Positions 6,386 through 11,003 of a stretch of 11,003 nucleotides of DNA are shown in pieces. A program made the position numbers and the translations under genes. The stretch comes from VMCP01 sp964645755 (lineage in GTDB: Bacteria; Bacteroidota; Bacteroidia; NS11-12g; UBA955), in contig CAZYBT010000089.1 of NCBI GenBank assembly GCA_964645755.1, positions 1 to 11,003 on the forward strand, given 5' to 3'. The first letter of the stretch is position 1. Every line of letters begins with the position of its first letter. The notes under the pieces were generated by a model. That model was not told where the DNA came from, did not search any database, and saw only the letters and a program-made list of their open reading frames with translations.

Positions 6386-7657
6386 TCAACCTTTGTTGCC
6401 CATTTTAATTAAAAACAACCTTCTGATTAACAATATGTTAAACTTCAATTTGAAATCGTTCTTAAATAGCCAATTTGTTGATTTTAAATGCAACAACATC
6501 AAAATAAAATAGCCCAAACTCATGCCAAATGCCACTTTTGCTACCGAAAATCCTGTCAAAAATGCACCGTAAAAAAAAACCAACATGGCCAACAGTGCAA
6601 TCAAATGATTCACAAATATGGTCTTAAAACGGTTCACCGCGTGTAAATAATTTCCAACAGATGCCGATATGCCCATGAATAAAATTCCCGGTATCAACCA
6701 TGTCGCTTGTAACTTTAACTCCACGAAATTTGCCCCAAATATCCCGACAAAGACAATATTGGGAATCAACAACATCGCAAAACACAAAGTCAATGTCCCT
6801 AAAAATGAAAAATCAATGTATCTGCGCAGCAACCGTTCGTGATACAATTTACGATCGCTTCTAATCACCCTTGAATGAATTACAGTGCCAAAACTTCCAG
6901 AAAAAATCCAAATAGTGTCAGCAATCAAAAGGGCATTCGCAAAAATTCCTGCTTCCGTGTTTCCCAGATATTTCGCAATCAACCACAACGGTAACTTATT
7001 GATAAAAAAGAGAATCACATGTCCTAGTTGCGCCCAAAGTCCCTCAAAAAAAATACCTGTAGGAGGTTGTTCTACTTCAAATGCCTGCCCCCAAATATTT
7101 AAAGTTTTGAAAATGGATATTCCAAGAAAAAACAGGGTTACGAAGGCCAACACCATCAACATTGCCTGCACTTTTGCCTCTAACACATTCAAAGGAAGCA
7201 GAAAAACAACAATCAAAAGCGTCAGCAATTTTGTGATTTCCAACATCAACTGTAATTTGTTACGTCGTAAAATCCATCCCCTACTTTGATAAATGTTAAA
7301 TTGAACGTTTAAAATAGCCAAACCCATTCCTTGTATCAACAATGGAAACAAAATCTTTGATTTTATTTCAAAAAAATTGCCCATTAAAACACCACATATT
7401 AATATCACTGCACCCAAATACAACACCATCCAAGGCAATATTTGACCCGGTTTGTATTTCACCAACCAGTTGGCCATTGCACTGCCAGCAAGCAACTCAC
7501 CCAACATCAAAATAAATTGCAAATACAACAAATAAATGCTCATTTGTCCACGCCCATCCGCACCCAAAAAACGCGAATATGTGATCACCACCATAATGGA
7601 AATCAAGGCCTTGCCTATTTGCCAACCATAATTTTTTAAGGGACTATTACCGCTCAT
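6386..7657 (-). CDS. Wzx/PST-type polysaccharide flippase (lipopolysaccharide biosynthesis protein family)
   Basis: A 423-residue integral membrane protein with roughly 11-12 hydrophobic segments along its whole length, the size and pattern of Wzx/RfbX-type flippases of the MOP superfamily. These move undecaprenyl-linked sugar units across the inner membrane. The N-terminal run YSRFLGADGRGQMSIY matches the usual 'R-LG-x-x-G-x-G' beginning of the family. Sequence conservation is otherwise low, so the substrate cannot be read from it. The ATG at 7657 overlaps the end of the AsnB-like gene by 11 nt, so the two are translationally linked. It is the last gene of the glycosyltransferase-amidotransferase-flippase operon, which supports a role in exporting the glycan built by its neighbours. 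The C-terminal tail (FKNDFKLKFN to the end) is basic. No strong terminator follows. Confidence 0.82.
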   Translation of the reverse strand: MSGNSPLKNYGWQIGKALISIMVVITYSRFLGADGRGQMSIYLLYLQFILMLGELLAGSAMANWLVKYKPGQILPWMVLYLGAVILICGVLMGNFFEIKSKILFPLLIQGMGLAILNVQFNIYQSRGWILRRNKLQLMLEITKLLTLLIVVFLLPLNVLEAKVQAMLMVLAFVTLFFLGISIFKTLNIWGQAFEVEQPPTGIFFEGLWAQLGHVILFFINKLPLWLIAKYLGNTEAGIFANALLIADTIWIFSGSFGTVIHSRVIRSDRKLYHERLLRRYIDFSFLGTLTLCFAMLLIPNIVFVGIFGANFVELKLQATWLIPGILFMGISASVGNYLHAVNRFKTIFVNHLIALLAMLVFFYGAFLTGFSVAKVAFGMSLGYFILMLLHLKSTNWLFKNDFKLKFNILLIRRLFLIKMGNKG

Positions 7658-9575
7658 AATCCAACAAACTTAAATAAAAACCTAAGGCACTGGCCCTAAA
7701 ATAAAACTGCAACTCTTTCGCATTCAACTCGTTGAATCTCTTCAAAATAGAAGACCGATATTCCTTTTGTATATATGGATTTAAACCGCCGTACATAAAG
7801 GCATCTTTCCATTTCAACCCATGTTTTTTCGTTAGCAATGCCTCGGGTACCGAAAATCCTTTTTTATCAGTTCTCTGATACAATTCAGATGGCAACAAAT
7901 CCTTGAATGCATCGCGTAAAAGTCCCTTAGGCAATTCACTTTGCATCAATTCGTTGAGTTGGAATTTCCCCAAATATTTTTGAGGGATGTTGACGTCGTC
8001 GGCAAACGGATTTCTACTTTCTAACTGAAAAGACATTCCATTGCGGTCTTCCCAGGCCAACATTTGATACAATTTCCCGTAAAATTTCGGGTTGTAAGCC
8101 TTGCCATAATAATCACCTAACATCATCTCTTGCAATGAATTAACTTTGGGATGAAGCTCAACCAACTCCTCCTCTATCATGCCTTCCTTGAGAATATTCC
8201 CCCAAACGTTTTGCTCAATTTTGAACTTTTGCTCTAACGACAACATATTCCTTAGTTTTCGTTTGGTAAAAAACTTTAAGGCTTCTCCGTAAGAAATAGG
8301 CCAATTTTTACGGCTTTTCGATAATAATTTCCGCTCCGACCATAGCGTTTCGATAAAATAATCGGGGTATCCTCCAAAAATTTCGTCGGCACCTTGACCG
8401 TTAAACAACACGGTAACACCAGAATTTTGAACCGTTTCACATAATGCAAAATGCGCCAAATTGTTCCACGCAACCGCCGGTCTGTTTGTAAATCGAACAT
8501 GCTTTGGCAAAAGTTCATCGGTAAAATCTTCCACCATCACGCGGTGCCAAGTTCCCTTGTTCTTTCCTACCACCAATTTCTGCCAAGGACTTTCATCGCC
8601 AACAAGTTGGTTTGATCCCACCGAAAAATAATCCAACTTCGCATCTGCCCCCAACAAATGTCGGGCAGCACCTACAATAATCGCACTGTCGATTCCACCA
8701 CTCACCGCAAATCCAAGTTTTACATCCGATCTGAGTCGCTTCGTCATCGACGACATGAACATTTCCCTCAATTCCAAATGGTTGGTGAACGGTTCTATTT
8801 TCTGAGGATTGAACCATTTGCTTTGTTTGAATTGCCGGGTTTCTGGAGCCCATTGTAAAATTTCTCCGGGCACAAGGGCTTGAATGCCTTTGAACCAAGT
8901 TCGAACTTCGGTCATACCATGCTTCAAATGATAATAAACCGCATGTGGATTAATTTTATGTTCGTTGATCAGCAACCTCAATGGAAGTTCTTCACTAGCA
9001 AAAGCAAAGCAATCGTTTTTTAGGGTGTAATACAGTGGCTTAACCCCTGTTCTATCTCTTGCAATGGTGTAGGTATTCTCTACGGAATCGTAAATGCAAA
9101 AGGCAAAAAATCCATCGAGCAAAGGCAGGCATTTTTCCTGCTTTTGAGCCCATAAATTCACCAAAACTTCTGAGTCGGTTCCACTGTTATTCGGCAATCC
9201 AAAATTTCTTTGGAGTTCCGAAAAATTGAAAATTTCTCCGTTGAAAGTCAACCAAAAACGTCCCGTTTGGTCGCAAATAGGTTGGTGACCCAAGGGTCCA
9301 ATTCCAATGATCGACAATCTTCTGTGCAGCAGCAAACCATTCACCGATTCCGATGCATGATCTAAAATAAGTCCAGCCGGCATGTGAGGAACATCCGGAA
9401 TTGGCACAAAGTGATTGCCTACTGGTAATGGCGTTTGATTGTTCCGAAAAACCAGTAAAAATCCCTCATCGTCTGGACCTCTATGTTCCAAAGTTTTGCT
9501 AAAAATTTGCGCCCATTTCAACCAATATTCCTTTGATTGAATCAACGACGACGAAATTCCAGCAATACCGCACAT
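7647..9575 (-). CDS. AsnB-like glutamine-hydrolysing amidotransferase in a glycan operon
   Basis: A 642-residue two-domain enzyme of the class II asparagine synthetase family. The N-terminal glutaminase begins MCGIAG (catalytic Cys2, exposed after Met removal) and shows HRGPDD (31-36), RLSI (86-89), FNGEIFN (111-117), GTDSEV (132-137) and ARDRTGVKPLYY (172-183). The synthetase domain has the ATP pyrophosphatase loop SGGIDS (292-297), GQGADEIFGGY (393-403) and SRNPF further on. It is about 90 residues longer than E. coli AsnB, partly from an insertion between HRGPDD and RLSI. The usual GEGxDE glutamate is Gln here (Q394). It may make asparagine, but its position between a glycosyltransferase and a flippase (2-nt gap and 11-nt overlap) favours amidation of a carboxylated sugar or other glycan precursor. 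That last step is inference. Confidence 0.85.
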   Translation of the reverse strand: MCGIAGISSSLIQSKEYWLKWAQIFSKTLEHRGPDDEGFLLVFRNNQTPLPVGNHFVPIPDVPHMPAGLILDHASESVNGLLLHRRLSIIGIGPLGHQPICDQTGRFWLTFNGEIFNFSELQRNFGLPNNSGTDSEVLVNLWAQKQEKCLPLLDGFFAFCIYDSVENTYTIARDRTGVKPLYYTLKNDCFAFASEELPLRLLINEHKINPHAVYYHLKHGMTEVRTWFKGIQALVPGEILQWAPETRQFKQSKWFNPQKIEPFTNHLELREMFMSSMTKRLRSDVKLGFAVSGGIDSAIIVGAARHLLGADAKLDYFSVGSNQLVGDESPWQKLVVGKNKGTWHRVMVEDFTDELLPKHVRFTNRPAVAWNNLAHFALCETVQNSGVTVLFNGQGADEIFGGYPDYFIETLWSERKLLSKSRKNWPISYGEALKFFTKRKLRNMLSLEQKFKIEQNVWGNILKEGMIEEELVELHPKVNSLQEMMLGDYYGKAYNPKFYGKLYQMLAWEDRNGMSFQLESRNPFADDVNIPQKYLGKFQLNELMQSELPKGLLRDAFKDLLPSELYQRTDKKGFSVPEALLTKKHGLKWKDAFMYGGLNPYIQKEYRSSILKRFNELNAKELQFYFRASALGFYLSLLDYER

Positions 9576-9577
9576 GG

Positions 9578-10795
9578 TTACAAACTTAAATACAATTGAT
9601 GCAATCTTGAGGAAATTGTTTCGGAAGCATAGGTATTTATCGCATTTTCGCGAATATTTTCAAAATATTTTTTCGCAATTTTCGCATGTGCATCCATCAA
9701 TGCTACTGTAAACGCGGAAATATTGAAATTGTTGTTAGTTGAATCGAGAAAATCGATTTTCAATTCAAATAACACCCCGTTTTCGGCTCCCAGCATGTGG
9801 GAAATTCCGCCTACATTGCTGCTCACCACCGGTACATTTGCGCACAAGGCTTCCGATATCACGCAAGGTGCATTTTCTGAACTCGAGGCCATCACCAAAC
9901 AATGCACCTGATTGAAAATGTTTTTTATTTCTGAGGGACTTTTTCTCCCGTGGAATGTCCAAAACCGATTCAAATGATTTACGGCAATTGCTTCCTCAAA
10001 CATTTGAGAAAATTTGGCTTGCAGCGCGGCATCAAATCCCACGAAATCAATGGTAACGGGCATTTTTGATTGCAACGTCAACACAGTTTCAAATATGAGG
10101 GGAACATTTTTGCGGGTTTCACCATTCGAAATATGCAACAACTTGAAGGGAATTAATTCTGAGGGACGTTGGTGTGGGACAAAAAACAAAGGTTCCACCA
10201 CATTGGGAAAGTAAATGCTGGGCTTGGGAGATTTGAAAATCTTTTCCATCTCTTGGTGCAATTGTTCACTCACTTGGGCTGCCGCATTGCTGTGTTTCCA
10301 GACAGTTTTCATGTGAAATTGAAAAAACCAATTTCTAGCCAAGAAGTGATCGGGAACTGGGGTATTGTAAATGGCCCAATGTTCGGTGAGCACCAGCGGT
10401 TTTTTCAGTTTTAGTTTGAGCCAAACCCCAATAAATCCGGACTTATCGGGAGCATGGAGGTGAATGACGTCGATTTTCTTTAACTGTTTGATTGTTTTGA
10501 GGATAAAGACCCAGTACAAGGTGTAAAACATCAAGATATTGAAGGGTTTAAGCATGGTCCATTGGAACTGAGGAATGCTTTTAAAGAAAAATTTGTAGGG
10601 ACAATTTTCCGCCAAACTCGACTGGAATGCTTGATTTGGGGCTTTTAAAATGGGGTGAGTGGTGGCATGCACCACGGTAATTTGGGAATGCTGAGAGCAT
10701 GCAATTGCATGACGTTCAATGAAATTACCTGCAAACGGATTGTTTTTGGTTGGAAACCAACCGACAATCCACAAAGCCGATAATTTTTGCTGCAT
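9578..10795 (-). CDS. GT4-type glycosyltransferase for surface glycan
   Basis: A 405-residue GT-B fold, retaining glycosyltransferase that would transfer a sugar from a nucleotide-sugar donor to a growing glycan on the cytoplasmic side of the inner membrane. The N-terminal domain opens with LWIVGWFPTKNNPFAGNF, a common beginning in this group (sugar-acceptor side). HLHAPDKSG (112-120) and TEHW (137-140) follow. The C-terminal donor domain shows the EX7E motif (E307 to E315 within SSENAPCVISEAL) and VPVVSSNVGG (321-330). The frame is open to an ATG at 10843, but that would add 16 residues across the promoter. I chose 10795, which directly precedes the first beta strand and lies 4 nt after a TACTTTTG box. 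The stop is 2 nt from the AsnB-like start. Donor and acceptor sugars cannot be told. It heads the glycan operon and is divergent from tRNA-His. Confidence 0.87.
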   Translation of the reverse strand: MQQKLSALWIVGWFPTKNNPFAGNFIERHAIACSQHSQITVVHATTHPILKAPNQAFQSSLAENCPYKFFFKSIPQFQWTMLKPFNILMFYTLYWVFILKTIKQLKKIDVIHLHAPDKSGFIGVWLKLKLKKPLVLTEHWAIYNTPVPDHFLARNWFFQFHMKTVWKHSNAAAQVSEQLHQEMEKIFKSPKPSIYFPNVVEPLFFVPHQRPSELIPFKLLHISNGETRKNVPLIFETVLTLQSKMPVTIDFVGFDAALQAKFSQMFEEAIAVNHLNRFWTFHGRKSPSEIKNIFNQVHCLVMASSSENAPCVISEALCANVPVVSSNVGGISHMLGAENGVLFELKIDFLDSTNNNFNISAFTVALMDAHAKIAKKYFENIRENAINTYASETISSRLHQLYLSL

Positions 10796-10799
10796 GAGA

Positions 10800-10830
10800 C
10801 AAAAGTAATGCTGATGAGAGGGTGATGCAA
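10800..10830 (-). promoter_or_regulatory. Complete promoter (TTG-N20-TACTTTTG) of the glycan operon
   Basis: On the reverse strand TTG (10830-10828), exactly 20 nt, then TACTTTTG (10807-10800), then TCTC and the ATG. Both halves match the Bacteroidota consensus. The short distance predicts a leaderless or nearly leaderless transcript and argues for the 10795 start. Confidence 0.72.
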
Positions 10831-10861
10831 AAAAGTTTTGCAATAATTCCGAATTTTTAGG

Positions 10862-10892
10862 TTGATTCTTGAAAAAAATAATTCTATCTTTG
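10862..10892 (+). promoter_or_regulatory. Complete promoter (TTG-N20-TATCTTTG) of tRNA-His
   Basis: TTG at 10862-10864, exactly 20 nt, then TATCTTTG at 10885-10892, both halves matching the Bacteroidota consensus. The mature tRNA starts 14 nt after the box, leaving a short 5' leader for RNase P. It is divergent from the glycan operon promoter, with about 30 bp between their -33 elements. Confidence 0.78.
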
Positions 10893-10905
10893 CAGTCCTT
10901 TAGAT

Positions 10906-10980
10906 GGCGGTCGTAGCTCAGTAGGTTAGAGCGCTAGTTTGTGGCACTGGAGGTCGCCGGTTCGAGACCGGTCGGTCGCC
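10906..10980 (+). tRNA. tRNA-His (anticodon GTG)
   Basis: The full cloverleaf can be folded by hand. The acceptor stem 10907-10913 pairs with 10973-10979 over 7 bp (two are G-T). The D stem is GCTC/GAGC, the anticodon stem CTAGT/ACTGG with loop TTGTGGC (anticodon GTG at 10941-10943), and the T arm GCCGG-TTCGAGA-CCGGT. The extra G at 10906 (G-1) faces discriminator C at 10980, the identity mark of tRNA-His, so the gene is counted from G-1. The 3' CCA is not encoded (CTA follows) and must be added by the CCA-adding enzyme. Confidence 0.96.
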
Positions 10981-10987
10981 CTAAAAT

Positions 10988-11003
10988 AAAAAAAGAGGCT
11001 TTT
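10988..11003 (+). terminator. Possible left arm of a terminator after tRNA-His (cut by window edge)
   Basis: A run of seven A followed by GAGGCTTTT begins 7 nt after the tRNA. It resembles the A-rich left arm of the symmetric terminators seen elsewhere in this window, but the right arm would lie outside, so this is only a suggestion. Confidence 0.3.

Noticed and set aside
6291..6512. 73-codon plus-strand frame spanning the spacer and the end of the flippase gene
   Set aside because: Asn/Ile/Lys-rich translation of AT-rich DNA; overlaps the glutamate dehydrogenase promoter and the flippase C-terminus antisense.
6885..7289. 134-codon plus-strand open frame inside the flippase gene
   Set aside because: It lies antisense to a clear membrane protein gene, has no recognisable protein features and no promoter box; a shadow of codon bias.
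8276..8898. Two minus-strand frames (80 and 101 codons) inside the AsnB-like gene
   Set aside because: They are out-of-frame overlaps on the same strand within an intact gene, whose motifs run continuously in the main frame, so they do not indicate a frameshift.
10906..10980. tRNA-His as an integration (att) site for a mobile element
   Set aside because: The glycan operon lies on the 5' side of the tRNA, no direct repeat of the tRNA 3' end is seen in the window, and no integrase gene is present.

Overview
The window looks like a chromosomal segment of a Bacteroidota bacterium. The evidence is the repeated TAnnTTTG -7 promoter box in front of nearly every transcription unit, the absence of clear Shine-Dalgarno sequences, signal peptides ending in 'A-Q', a stand-alone MetH homocysteine domain, and a tRNA gene without an encoded CCA end. 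Finer taxonomy cannot be read from the sequence. All ten protein genes lie on the minus strand. One tRNA-His gene lies on the plus strand at the right edge. No gap between genes reaches 300 bases.

Read in the direction of transcription (right to left), the first unit starts beside tRNA-His. It is a tightly packed three-gene surface-glycan operon: a GT4-type glycosyltransferase (9578-10795), an AsnB-like glutamine amidotransferase (7647-9575) and a Wzx/PST-type flippase (6386-7657). Junctions are a 2-nt gap and an 11-nt overlap. The second unit pairs glutamate dehydrogenase (5013-6287) with a short phosphatidylserine decarboxylase (4358-5008) and ends in a strong terminator (4301-4329). Two small secreted-protein genes follow, each with its own promoter box: an Ala/Lys-rich helical protein (3599-4204) and a 102-residue Cys/Lys-rich protein with CCKSK repeats (3166-3474). 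The second ends in a UUCG-tetraloop terminator. Next is an unrecognised membrane-anchored protein (2085-3056), translationally coupled through ATGA to the methionine synthase homocysteine-binding subunit (1090-2088). Last is a leucine-dehydrogenase-type gene (1-1019) whose 3' end lies outside the window.

Most of this is central metabolism (amino-acid deamination, methionine synthesis, phosphatidylethanolamine synthesis) plus envelope-glycan assembly. I see no CRISPR array, insertion sequence, phage gene or toxin-antitoxin pair, and no clearly new multi-gene system. The points most worth a second look are the Cys-rich secreted repeat protein, the AsnB homologue with Gln in place of the usual Glu in its GEGxDE motif, the unknown protein coupled to metH, and several promoter boxes so close to the start codon that the mRNAs would be nearly leaderless.
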